Positions 27,104 to 35,529 of a stretch of DNA of 64,000 nucleotides are shown piece by piece. Numbering within the stretch: position 1 is the stretch's first letter; every line of letters begins with the position of its first letter. The notes under the pieces were generated by a model. It saw only the letters and a program-made list of their open reading frames with translations. It was not told where the DNA came from and ran no database searches. The translations under genes were made by a program, and so were the position numbers. The DNA comes from Deltaproteobacteria bacterium (lineage in GTDB: Bacteria; Myxococcota_A; Polyangia; Haliangiales; JADYYK01), in contig JADYYK010000146.1 of assembly GCA_020853705.1 (NCBI GenBank), positions 117,871-181,870 of the forward strand, written 5' to 3'.

Positions 27104-28273
27104 TCAGGGCTTGCGCGGGATGGTCACCTCGGTGAGCGGGCGCGGCTGGGCCAGGGGGTGCTCGGCCAGCTTCAGCTTGTTGGCCAGGAAGGGCGCCACC
27201 AGGCGGAACATCACGCGCGCGCGCACGCTGGCGACCTGGGCCGGGACCTTGACGCGCACCTCGCGGCGCTCGCCGCCGGTCAGGCGGGTGTCACGCACCA
27301 GCTTGGCGGCCCAGGGCGCGATGGTCGGCTTGCCCTCGGCGTCGACATAGGCCTTGTTGAGCACCGCCCAGGGCGCCTCGGCCAGCGGGTCCTGGTCGAA
27401 GTTCTTCCACACCTCGCCCCCCTTGGCGTCGAGGCCGACCAGGGCCAGCACGGCGACGCGCGCGGGGAAGCCGGTCGGGAAGGCGTGCGGCGCGCGGTTC
27501 TCCAGGGTGACCACGAGCTCGCTGCCGTCGAAGCGGCCGCTCAGCGCCAGCGGCGACAGCGCCGCCTCGGGCGCCGCGCTCCAGCGCGTGTGGGCGCCGA
27601 TGAAGCGGTGGCTGCGGTGCTCGGCGCGGATGACGCCCAGGGTCGCGCCGCCGGGCGCGGTCGGCATGTGACAGGCGACGCAGCGCTGCTCCGGCTGGCC
27701 GGCCTGCATCTCGGGGCCGGTGCTGCACGCGGCCACACCCGCCGGGTTGACCAGCGTCTCGTGACACACCAGGCACAGGGTGCGCCCATCGGTGAGGTGG
27801 CCGGGCGGCGTGCCGATGCCGTGAGTCGAGGCGCTCGAGGGCTCGCCGCGGGGACCGAACAGCATGCCCTCGGGGCCGGCGACCAGGCGGGCCGCGCCGG
27901 CGCCGCCGGTGCTGGCGATCTCGGCCGCGCCGTGGCAGGTCGCGCAGGTCACGCCGGCATCGGCCCGGCGCGGCTGGTGACAGCCGGCGCAGCTCTTGCC
28001 CAGCTCGGCGCCGTCGCGCGGGGTGCGAAAGGCCAGCATGGCCGCAACGATCGGGTCGCCGTCAGGGTGCGCACCGGCGTGGCGACTCTGCTGCCACTCG
28101 TCGACCACCGCAGGGTGGCACTGCTTGCACCCCGCGACGTCGTCGAGGTCGACGCCGGCGTGGACCGGGGCGGTGCTGGCGTCGGGGGCGACAGCGCTCT
28201 TGCGACCGCGCTTGCAGCCGGCGGCCAGGCCCAGGAGCACGATGGTCAAGACGAAGCGGCGCATGGCGCGCAT
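27104..28273 (-). CDS. Pentaheme c-type cytochrome lipoprotein (cytochrome c554-like)
   Basis: A 389-residue protein; ATG 28273 or ATG 28264 (MRRFVLTIVL). The signal peptide ends in AAGC. Five CxxCH motifs: CKQCHPAVVDEWQQSRHAGA, CAGCH, CATCH, CLVCH, CVACH. The first motif followed by W..S.H is typical of the cytochrome c554/c' family and of octaheme nitrite reductase-like proteins. The C-terminal half (from about residue 215) has no heme and forms an Ig-like domain (LVVTLENRAPHAFPTGFPAR, with APHAFPTG being the common hallmark). Not adjacent to the main cytochrome operon; it may use electrons from the same periplasmic pool (inference). Confidence 0.85.
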   Translation of the reverse strand: MRAMRRFVLTIVLLGLAAGCKRGRKSAVAPDASTAPVHAGVDLDDVAGCKQCHPAVVDEWQQSRHAGAHPDGDPIVAAMLAFRTPRDGAELGKSCAGCHQPRRADAGVTCATCHGAAEIASTGGAGAARLVAGPEGMLFGPRGEPSSASTHGIGTPPGHLTDGRTLCLVCHETLVNPAGVAACSTGPEMQAGQPEQRCVACHMPTAPGGATLGVIRAEHRSHRFIGAHTRWSAAPEAALSPLALSGRFDGSELVVTLENRAPHAFPTGFPARVAVLALVGLDAKGGEVWKNFDQDPLAEAPWAVLNKAYVDAEGKPTIAPWAAKLVRDTRLTGGERREVRVKVPAQVASVRARVMFRLVAPFLANKLKLAEHPLAQPRPLTEVTIPRKP

Positions 28274-28310
28274 GATGCCATGCCCCGGCTGGTCGCGGAG
28301 GTGGGCGCGC

Positions 28311-31205
28311 TCAGAAGATGGGGCGCGCGATGTGCAGCGCCTTGCGGTAGCTCTCCCACAGCCCTTCGGCGCTGACCCGCAGCGCCTCGTACTGGGCGTT
28401 GTAGATGGCCTGGTAGGGCACCCCGGTGTCGGCGATGGCCGAGCGCAGTCGCCTGGTCAGCACCTCGGCGCTCTCGGTCTCGAGGTTGATGCTGCCGCTG
28501 AGCTGGGCCGGGGTGCCGGTGGCCAGCGAGGTCAGCGCGACCTCGACGCCCGCGGCGCTGCGCATCTTGCCCCGGGCATACAGCGCCGCCTCGGCGCCGA
28601 CCGCGCTCTCGACCTTGGCCAGCAGCGCGCCGCGCGAGCTGTCGAGCCCCTTCTCCAGCTTGGCGATGGTCTCGCGCGCCTGCTTGGCGATCTCGGCCTT
28701 GAACCAGTTGTTGGCGAAGCTGGCGATGGCGGCCACCGCGGCGATGGGCGCCGCGATCGCGGGCAGCGCGGCCTGGGCGCCGGCGGAGCTGATCTCGGCC
28801 TCCACCCCGACGTGCTTGAGCAGCCCCAGCGCGGTGTTGGCCTTGGCGATGGGCCCGGCCAGGACACCCTCGGCCTGGCCGTCGAAGTAGGCCTGCACGC
28901 TGGCGATGAACTCGGGCTTGAAGCGATCGAACGCCGTCTCGAAGGCCAGGATGACCTGGGTCTTGGCGATCTCGGCCTTGGTCTCGAGGTGCGACATCAG
29001 GGTCTGCAGGGTGGCCTTGCGATCGAGCCCCTCGCCCACGGCCTCGAGCTGCAGCCGGCTCTGCTTGTCGTCCTCGGTCAGGCTGAAGCCGCGGATGTCG
29101 TCCATCACATACTTCAGCGCCTCACCCTGGCGCTGCGACTTCTTGGCGCCGATGAGCTTGAAGCTGATGTCGGTGAGCTGCTCGTAGTCGCGCTGGATGC
29201 GATCGTCGGCGTCGCTCTGGGCAGCGTTGGCCACGCTGGCGGCGCTCTTGGCGCCCGGCGAGGTGGCCAGGAAGGTCGCGATCTGGCCCAGGCCCAGCTT
29301 GGCGCCGAGGTGAGCGACCACGTACGGGCTCTTGATGGCGTTGGCCTCCTGGCGTAGCGCCTCGACCGCGCCCAGGCGGGCCGCTGCGATCACGTTGCGG
29401 TGCCAGTCCTCGGGCAGCTTGCCCTCGCGAAGCCCCAGGTTGCCGAAGGTCTGCGGTGCCGAGAGGTCGCTCTGCACCACCTGCAGCGCGACCACGCCGA
29501 GCGCGCGCGCGTCATTGGTGATCTGGCGCGCCAGGTGGCTCGGCGGCGAGCCGCCCTCGCCGTGGTAGCCCGCGGTCAGCTTGACCAGATCGGCGGTGTG
29601 GGTGAGCAGCGGGCCCAGGCGCTCGCGCATGCGCTCGGCGCCCAGCAAGCGCGCCAGGTCGAACGACGGGTTGTCGGTGTCGGTGGTCTTCTCGGCGCCG
29701 CTCAGCTCGGGCTCGCTGATCTCGAGCGCGATCATCTGCACGTGCTGGGCGAGGCTGGCGCGCAGCGCGCTCTTGGCCGCCGCCGGCAGCGTGGGCGAGG
29801 CCAGCACCTTGCGCACGCCGCCGACCAGCTCGTCGAGATCGGCGCGCGCCTGCCCGACGCCCGCCTGCTGCAGCGCCTGCAGCGCGCCCAGGACCTCGAG
29901 CGCGCGCGGATCGGCGATGGTCTGCCGGACCCAGGCCTCGGCGCCCTTGCCCTCCCACAGCTTGCCACGCAGCACGCCGTAGAAGGCGTTCAGCGCCTCG
30001 GAGCCGCCGTTCTCGCTGTGCTTGCGCACCAGGGCGACCAGCGCGCGGGTCTCCAGCTCGTGGCCCAGGATGTCGCGAAATCCATCGACGCCGGCGTCGA
30101 GCCGGCTGGCCAGCAGCACGCCGTCGGGGCCGGTGTTCAGCCTGGGCAGGCTGACCAGGTCGACGCTGCGCGCGGCGATCTTGGCGTAGACGGTGTTGCC
30201 GAAGCTGACCTCGAAGCCCCGCGCGTCGTTGCGCGAGAAGTGCACGCCGTCGTCGACCGGCGCCTGGGGGAAGTCCGGGTTGAGCGCCGAGGCCAGGTAG
30301 GTCTTCAGCGCGTCGCCACGGCCGGTCCTGCCGGCGCCGGGCGCGCCCATCTGGTAGCTGAACGCGGGCTGGTCGGCGGCGCGGTTGGTCTCGGCCCACT
30401 GCCCGACCACATAGTCCTCCGGGGTGCCCGCGGCGACCCCACCCAGGCCGTCGAGCTTGGCGCGCAGCTCGCCCATGATCTCGGCGTTGGGCTCGACGCG
30501 CACCGGCACGTCGACCTCGACCTTGCCGGAGAAGAACTGCGGCAGCGCTCCTGCCGGGCCACGCGGGGGATCGCCCGCCAGGCGGCCGCTGACGCGCTGC
30601 TCGGCGAGCGCCGTCTTCTCCAGCCCGGCCGCGACCAGGCGCTGGACCTGTCCACCACGCGGGGCTGCCGGCGCGCCGCCCGCGGGCGCCACGTCGTCGA
30701 GCAGCTGCTCGGCCGACTCGCCGCGCACCACCCGCTCGGCGACCGCGTCGGCGTGCTGCTCGAGCGCATCGCCGGGCTGGCTGACCTCGGCCTTGAGCTG
30801 CACGCCGCCGCGCTGCTGCACCACGTGAGCGGCCTCGTGCGCCGCGGTGTGCAGGTCGGGCTCGGCGCCAAACGCGATCTGTCCGTCGGCGGCGTAGGCC
30901 TGCGCTCCCAGGGCGCCAGCCGCCGCGCTGGCCGCGCGCCCGGTGTGCACCGGGATCGCGCTGACGTCGTGCCGCCCGAAGGCCTGCTGGATGCGCGCCC
31001 CGTGCGGTAGCTGGCCCGGTGTCTCGGCGAAGCCACCCTGGGCGACCGCGCCGATGTCCTCGGCGGGCTGGGCGCCGGCTTCCACGGCAGGCCCCGGCGC
31101 AGCCTTGCGCTGCAGCCCGCTGGTCAGACTGCGTCGCCCCGGATCACCTGCCGCGACGTCGGCGTGACTCTGTGCAGACGAGTGCTCGAGCTGGCGGGTG
31201 CGCAT
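28311..31205 (-). CDS. DUF4157 (eCIS-associated) large protein
   Basis: A 964-residue protein without signal peptide. Residues 63-150 form a DUF4157 domain: LPHGARIQQAFGRHDVSAIP, VHTGRAASAAAGALGAQAYA and the metalloprotease-like HEAAHVVQQRGG (His123-Glu124...His127). DUF4157 is a hallmark of cargo or maturation proteins of extracellular contractile injection systems. The remaining 800 residues are mostly alpha-helical and unrelated to anything I recognise; residues 800-870 contain hydrophobic, Ala-rich helices (AALPAIAAPIAAVAAIASFA) compatible with membrane insertion. No sheath, tube, baseplate or AAA gene is nearby, so the protein is an orphan. A toxin cargo or a polymorphic surface protein are both possible. 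Confidence 0.8.
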   Translation of the reverse strand: MRTRQLEHSSAQSHADVAAGDPGRRSLTSGLQRKAAPGPAVEAGAQPAEDIGAVAQGGFAETPGQLPHGARIQQAFGRHDVSAIPVHTGRAASAAAGALGAQAYAADGQIAFGAEPDLHTAAHEAAHVVQQRGGVQLKAEVSQPGDALEQHADAVAERVVRGESAEQLLDDVAPAGGAPAAPRGGQVQRLVAAGLEKTALAEQRVSGRLAGDPPRGPAGALPQFFSGKVEVDVPVRVEPNAEIMGELRAKLDGLGGVAAGTPEDYVVGQWAETNRAADQPAFSYQMGAPGAGRTGRGDALKTYLASALNPDFPQAPVDDGVHFSRNDARGFEVSFGNTVYAKIAARSVDLVSLPRLNTGPDGVLLASRLDAGVDGFRDILGHELETRALVALVRKHSENGGSEALNAFYGVLRGKLWEGKGAEAWVRQTIADPRALEVLGALQALQQAGVGQARADLDELVGGVRKVLASPTLPAAAKSALRASLAQHVQMIALEISEPELSGAEKTTDTDNPSFDLARLLGAERMRERLGPLLTHTADLVKLTAGYHGEGGSPPSHLARQITNDARALGVVALQVVQSDLSAPQTFGNLGLREGKLPEDWHRNVIAAARLGAVEALRQEANAIKSPYVVAHLGAKLGLGQIATFLATSPGAKSAASVANAAQSDADDRIQRDYEQLTDISFKLIGAKKSQRQGEALKYVMDDIRGFSLTEDDKQSRLQLEAVGEGLDRKATLQTLMSHLETKAEIAKTQVILAFETAFDRFKPEFIASVQAYFDGQAEGVLAGPIAKANTALGLLKHVGVEAEISSAGAQAALPAIAAPIAAVAAIASFANNWFKAEIAKQARETIAKLEKGLDSSRGALLAKVESAVGAEAALYARGKMRSAAGVEVALTSLATGTPAQLSGSINLETESAEVLTRRLRSAIADTGVPYQAIYNAQYEALRVSAEGLWESYRKALHIARPIF

Positions 31206-31323
31206 GCGGACGTCATCTGCATGTGCAAAGCCAGCCCGAAGCCGTGTGATTTCAGGATCTTGTCAATCGCGGGCGAGGGTGGTCCATGGACCAGGCGGTG
31301 GACCGTCGGCAGCCCCCGGGCCG

Positions 31324-31815
31324 CTACGGGCAGGTGCCGAAGGCGGGCAGGGTGACGCTGGTGTCGCCCGCGATGGTCACCGTCGCGCTGGCGCAGCGCT
31401 CGGGCGTCTGCTGGCCCGGGGTGTAGATCCCGCCGCTGACCTTGTAGCTGCCAGCCGGAAAGCTGACCTCGGCGCCGAGATCACACGGGTTCGTCATCGA
31501 CGGCGTCTTGGCCACGCCCGACACCGACTGCGGGCTGGTCGTGATCTGCTGGCACAGCGCGCCCAGGGCCGCGCCCGCGGGCTGCGGCGTGACAAAGGCC
31601 AGCACGACCTTGCCGGTCGCGCCGGTCACGTTGTCGGCCCGGATGGTCAGCTTGCCGGGCCCCGAGCCGTCGACCGTGGCGCCGGAGTCGACCACGGCGA
31701 CGCTGCTGTCCGGCGTCACGTCATCGTCATCGTCGCCGCCACACCCCAGCAGCAGCGCACCCAGCAACAGGGTGGCCAGGCCACCCCCCCAGCGTCTCGC
31801 AATGGACCTCGACAT
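31324..31815 (-). CDS. Small lipoprotein of unknown function
   Basis: A 163-residue protein. ATG 31815 is chosen because the following residues (MSRSIARRWGGGLATLLLG) form a proper signal peptide and a G-rich ribosome site (GGGGGGG) lies just upstream. The lipobox is LLGC, followed by GGDDDDDVTPDSS. The mature part is a single beta-rich domain with four Cys (ALCQQ, NPCDLG, ERCAS, GTCP) and resembles a small Ig-like module (KLTIRADNVTGATGKVVLAF). It is divergent from the LLM oxidoreductase. Function unknown. Confidence 0.7.
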   Translation of the reverse strand: MSRSIARRWGGGLATLLLGALLLGCGGDDDDDVTPDSSVAVVDSGATVDGSGPGKLTIRADNVTGATGKVVLAFVTPQPAGAALGALCQQITTSPQSVSGVAKTPSMTNPCDLGAEVSFPAGSYKVSGGIYTPGQQTPERCASATVTIAGDTSVTLPAFGTCP

Positions 31816-31889
31816 CGGCGCCCCCCCGGCCAGCACGACGGCCTGTACTATCCTAGCAGCCGAGTGCGGAAGCGCGCATCCAAGCTGTC

Positions 31890-32921
31890 ATGACCCTCCC
31901 CCTGTCGGCGCTCGATCTGGTCCCTGTGGTCGACGGCGGCAGCAGCGTGGCCGCGCTGCGCAGCGCCGGCGAGCTGGCGCGCGCGCTGGATCGGCTGGGC
32001 TTCACCCGGCTCTGGTACGCCGAGCACCACAACATGCGTGGCCTCGCCACCGCCCATCCGGCGCTGATGATCGCGCACGTCGGCGGCCAGACCAGCCGCA
32101 TCCGCCTCGGCGCCGGCGGCGTCATGCTGCCCAACCACTCGCCGCTCGCGGTGGCCGAGAGCTACAAGCTGCTGGACGCGATGCACCCCGGGCGCATCGA
32201 CCTCGGCATCGGGCGCGCGCCGGGCACCGACGGCCTGACCGCGCTGGCGCTGCGCCGCTCGCGCGAGGCGCTGGGCGCCGACGACTTCCCCGAGCAGCTG
32301 GCCGAGCTCCTGGCCTGGGGCAGCGGCAGCTTCCCCGACGACCACGCCTTCCGCGAGCTGTGCGCCATCCCCGACGATCGCGCGCTGCCACCGCTGTACC
32401 TGCTCGGCTCCAGCGACTTCGGCGCGCGCCTGGCGGGCCAGCTCGGCGTCGGCTTCGCCTTCGCGGGCCACTTCAGCATGGACCCGCCCGAGCTGCCGCT
32501 GCTCGACTACCGGGCGCGCTTCCGACCGCGGAGCACGCTGCAGCACCCGCACGCCATCCTGGCCCTGCCGGTGCACTGCGCCGACACCGAGGCCGCGGCG
32601 CAGCGCATGGCGTCGTCGATGCTGCTGTCGTTCGCGCGCCTGCGCACCGGTCGCCCCGGTCGCCTGCCCAGCCCCGAGGAGGCCGCCGCCCACGTCTACA
32701 CCCCGCAGGAGCAGGCCATCGTCGAGGCCTACCGCCGGCTGCAGATCGTGGGCACACCCGCGCAGGTGCACGCGCGCATCTCGGCCATCGCCGCGCGCGC
32801 CCGCGCCGACGAGATCATGATCGTGACCCACGCCTTCGACCCGGCGGCGCGCATCCGGTCGTACCAGCTGATCGCCGAGGCCTTCGGGCTGCCGGCGACG
32901 CCGACGGCGGCTGCAAGCTAG
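31890..32921 (+). CDS. LLM-class flavin-dependent oxidoreductase (MsnO8-like)
   Basis: A 343-residue luciferase-like monooxygenase (TIM barrel). Landmarks: GFTRLWYAEHHNMRGLATAH, RIRLGAGGVMLPNHSPLAVA, LDAMHPGRIDLGIGRAPGTD and LPPLYLLGSSDFGARLAGQL, matching the MsnO8/YhbW-type group. Such enzymes use reduced flavin (FMNH2 or F420H2) and O2 to oxidise a hydrocarbon or related substrate; the substrate is unknown here. It stands alone on the plus strand between minus-strand lipoprotein genes. A -10-like TATCCT occurs at 31849-31854 in the divergent gap. Confidence 0.9.
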   Translation: MTLPLSALDLVPVVDGGSSVAALRSAGELARALDRLGFTRLWYAEHHNMRGLATAHPALMIAHVGGQTSRIRLGAGGVMLPNHSPLAVAESYKLLDAMHPGRIDLGIGRAPGTDGLTALALRRSREALGADDFPEQLAELLAWGSGSFPDDHAFRELCAIPDDRALPPLYLLGSSDFGARLAGQLGVGFAFAGHFSMDPPELPLLDYRARFRPRSTLQHPHAILALPVHCADTEAAAQRMASSMLLSFARLRTGRPGRLPSPEEAAAHVYTPQEQAIVEAYRRLQIVGTPAQVHARISAIAARARADEIMIVTHAFDPAARIRSYQLIAEAFGLPATPTAAAS

Positions 32922-32949
32922 CAAGCCCCTGCAACCCCGGGCCGACGAC

Positions 32950-33540
32950 TCAGCGACCGTGCCCGCCCGGGCTGGTCGGGCACAGCTGCACGTCCCACAG
33001 CTCGCCCTCCCAGGGCACGTCGAAGGGCTCGTCGACCTGGGTGCCATCGCCCAGCGCCAGCCGGTAGCGGCCACGCGCGCGCTGCCCGGGCTGCAGCGAC
33101 TGCAGCCACACGGTGCCGCTGCAGTCGGGGCCGCAGAAGTGCACCGAGGCGCCGCCGACGTCGAACTGCCGCGGCACCGGGTCGCTGGGCCCGTGCTGCA
33201 GATCGAGCTCGAACCAGCGCACCGAGCGCCCGCTCGCCTGCATCAGGATGGACAGCAGCGCCGGCGCGCTGGCCTCGCAGCGATGGAAGGCCCGCACCGC
33301 GCCGTGATCGAACTGCGCCGGGCCGGCGGCGGGCGGGGCCACCTGGGGCGGCGGCCCGGCAGCACCGGACGACGCCGTGCGCGGCGCCCGGGCGCACCCG
33401 GCGCCGACCAGCGCGACGAGGCCCAGCATGCCGAGCCTGCCGAGCCTGCCGAGCCCGCCGGGCCCGCCGAGCCTGCCGGGCCCGCCGACCACACCGACCA
33501 CACCGACCACGCCGCGCCCCAGCCACCCGCGCATCGCCAT
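32950..33540 (-). CDS. Lipoprotein with repeat-built signal peptide
   Basis: A 196-residue protein from ATG 33540 (33534 possible). The hydrophobic N-terminus is assembled from triplets of the type G-V-V, G-G-P, G-R-L, encoded by degenerate 9-base repeats, and ends in VGAGC. The mature domain is beta-rich with Cys pairs (HRCEAS, HFCGPDCSG, QLCPTS) and the sequence GTVWLQSLQPGQRARGRYRL. Family not recognised. It lies 50 bases downstream of the acyl-CoA synthetase gene on the same strand and might share its transcript. Confidence 0.65.
   Translation of the reverse strand: MAMRGWLGRGVVGVVGVVGGPGRLGGPGGLGRLGRLGMLGLVALVGAGCARAPRTASSGAAGPPPQVAPPAAGPAQFDHGAVRAFHRCEASAPALLSILMQASGRSVRWFELDLQHGPSDPVPRQFDVGGASVHFCGPDCSGTVWLQSLQPGQRARGRYRLALGDGTQVDEPFDVPWEGELWDVQLCPTSPGGHGR
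33428..33517 (-). repeat. Degenerate 9-bp tandem repeat (about ten units) in lipoprotein signal sequence
   Basis: Units such as CTGCCGAGC, CCGCCGGGC and ACACCGACC follow one another from 33428 to 33517. On the coding (minus) strand they give Gly-x-x triplets of the signal peptide. Unit length keeps frame, so variation would change only signal peptide length. Confidence 0.8.
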
Positions 33541-33590
33541 GCCGCCATGGTGCCACACCGCGCGCGTGATGGTGCCGACGGCCCCCGCCG

Positions 33591-35384
33591 CTACGGCGCC
33601 GCGACGCCGTGCTCGCCGGGAGGCGGCTGGTACAGCTGCTCCAGGCGGTCCAGGTAGCGCTCGACCACGCGCTGGCGCTTGAGCTTCAGCGTCGGCGTCA
33701 GCAGCCCGTTGTCGGTGCTGAAGTCTTCGCCCACGACGGCCACCGCCCGGGGCCGCTGGAAGGCGGGGAAGTCCTGGCAGCGCTGGTGGACCTCGCGCTG
33801 CATCAGCTCGTGCAGGCGGGGATCCTGGCCGAGGTCGCCCAGCCTGATCCCGCTGGCCGCCGCCCACTCCTCGATGGCGGTGACGTCGGGCACCAGCAGC
33901 GCGACGCAGTAGGGCCGGTTGGCGCCGTACAGGAGGACGTTCTTGATGTACGGCGACAGCTTGATGGCCTCCTCGATGGGCATCGGCATGACGTACTTGC
34001 CGTTGTCGAGCTTGAACTGCTCCTTGATGCGTCCGGTGATGACCAGGTAGCCGTCGTCGTCGAAGTAGCCCAGATCGCCGGTGCGCAGGCCGCCGTCGGG
34101 GGTGAACGCGGCGGCGTTCTCGCGCGGCCGGTTGTGATAGCCCTTCATCACGATGGGGCCGTAGATCACGACCTCGCCGATGCGCGGATCGCCGGTGACC
34201 AGGGTGTCGATGTCGACCATGACGCCGGGCAGCGGCTGGCCCGCGGTGCCGATCTTGCGCGCCCCCTTGGGCTGCAGCGTCGCGGTGCAGCTGGTCTCGG
34301 TCAGGCCGTAGCCCTCGTGCACCGTGATGCCGAGCGAGTCGATGAACTCGGCCACCTCGCGCCCCAGCGAGGCGCCACCACAGAACACCCACTTGAGGCG
34401 ACCGCCCAGCTTGTCGCGCACCTTGGCCAGGATCAGCCGGTCGTCCACTGCCAGCTCCAGCCGCTCGAGCAGCCCGACATGCTCGCCGTGGTGCTGGTGC
34501 GTCGCGGTGGCCAGGCCGTCCGCGAACAGCCGCTGCACCAGCTTCGACTTGTGCGCGATCTGGCGCACCACGCTGGCGTGGATGCGGTTGAACACGCTGG
34601 GCACCGCGACCAGCAACGTCGGGCGCACCTCCTGGATGTCCTCCAGCAGCCGCGTCAGCTCGTCGTTGAGCGCCATCGAGATGCCCACCGCCACGCCGTG
34701 GTGCAGCTCGCCGATCTGGCCCAGCACGTGGGCCCAGGGCAGGAACGAGACCGTGCGCTCCTCGGGCTCGATGGGGAAGACCTTGCGCATGGCCTCGATG
34801 TCCGCGATGAAGTTGGCGTGCGTCAGCAGCACTCCCTTGGGCTGGCCAGTGGTCCCCGAGGTGTAGATGATCTGCGCCACCGCGTCGGGCGCGGGCGTCA
34901 CGGGGGGCAGCTCCGCCAGGCTGCCCAGGCGCTCCAGGGCCGCCCACGAGCGCGGATCCGCCTCGGGCTGGTCGAGCCCGACGACGTGGTCGAGCTCGAG
35001 CAGCTCGGCCTGCATCGCGGTCACCGCCGAGAAGGCCAGCGCACCTGACACCAGCGCCACCTTGGCGCCGGCGTCGCCCAGGATGAAGCGCCACTCGCTG
35101 GGCAGCTGCTTCTCGTACATGGGCACCACCACGGCGCCGAGGCCAGCCGCGGCGTAGCAGGCGATGGGCCACTCGACACGGTTGCGCGCGATGATGGCGA
35201 CCTTGTCCCCCGGGCCCACGCCCAGGCCGGCCAGACCGACGCGCGCCGCATCGACGCGCCGCAGAAGCTCGCCATAGCTGAGCCACTCCCAGCCCTTCTG
35301 CCGCCGAGTGCCGAAGGCCGGGCGCTCCGCGTTGTCGACGCAGCTCTGCTGGTAGAGCTCGACCAGGGTTCTCGGGTTCAACAT
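33591..35384 (-). CDS. Long-chain acyl-CoA synthetase (AMP-forming, FadD15-like)
   Basis: A 597-residue ANL-family enzyme. Start ATG 35384 with GGAGG 6 bases upstream; the frame is open further upstream without signals. P-loop-like motif IIYTSGTTGQPKGVLLTH, YGLTETSCTATLQ (A5 motif), GDLGYFDDDGYLVITGRIKE (A7/A8, adenylate hinge Asp) and the C-terminal region with TPTLKLKRQRVVERY (A10, catalytic Lys). It activates fatty acids to acyl-AMP and then acyl-CoA. The long insertion and WAHVLGQ signature place it with the long-chain acyl-CoA synthetases. Cytoplasmic or membrane-associated; not part of an evident pathway cluster here. Confidence 0.92.
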   Translation of the reverse strand: MLNPRTLVELYQQSCVDNAERPAFGTRRQKGWEWLSYGELLRRVDAARVGLAGLGVGPGDKVAIIARNRVEWPIACYAAAGLGAVVVPMYEKQLPSEWRFILGDAGAKVALVSGALAFSAVTAMQAELLELDHVVGLDQPEADPRSWAALERLGSLAELPPVTPAPDAVAQIIYTSGTTGQPKGVLLTHANFIADIEAMRKVFPIEPEERTVSFLPWAHVLGQIGELHHGVAVGISMALNDELTRLLEDIQEVRPTLLVAVPSVFNRIHASVVRQIAHKSKLVQRLFADGLATATHQHHGEHVGLLERLELAVDDRLILAKVRDKLGGRLKWVFCGGASLGREVAEFIDSLGITVHEGYGLTETSCTATLQPKGARKIGTAGQPLPGVMVDIDTLVTGDPRIGEVVIYGPIVMKGYHNRPRENAAAFTPDGGLRTGDLGYFDDDGYLVITGRIKEQFKLDNGKYVMPMPIEEAIKLSPYIKNVLLYGANRPYCVALLVPDVTAIEEWAAASGIRLGDLGQDPRLHELMQREVHQRCQDFPAFQRPRAVAVVGEDFSTDNGLLTPTLKLKRQRVVERYLDRLEQLYQPPPGEHGVAAP

Positions 35385-35529
35385 GGCAGCCTCCTCGAGC
35401 GACGCCTCGCCCTGGGAGTTGCATGCCGCGGACCAGCCCGATGTCCGCCCTGGACGCCAGGAAGGTCGCAGTCCCTGCATGACGCAGCGCGATGGCTGCA
35501 ATCCCGGCGCGCTCGGGCGCCTCGACGCC

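Noticed and set aside
28311..31205. Active zinc metalloprotease toxin
   Set aside because: HEAAH fits a metal site, but DUF4157 domains often lack shown protease activity and no third ligand could be assigned; the call was kept to family level.
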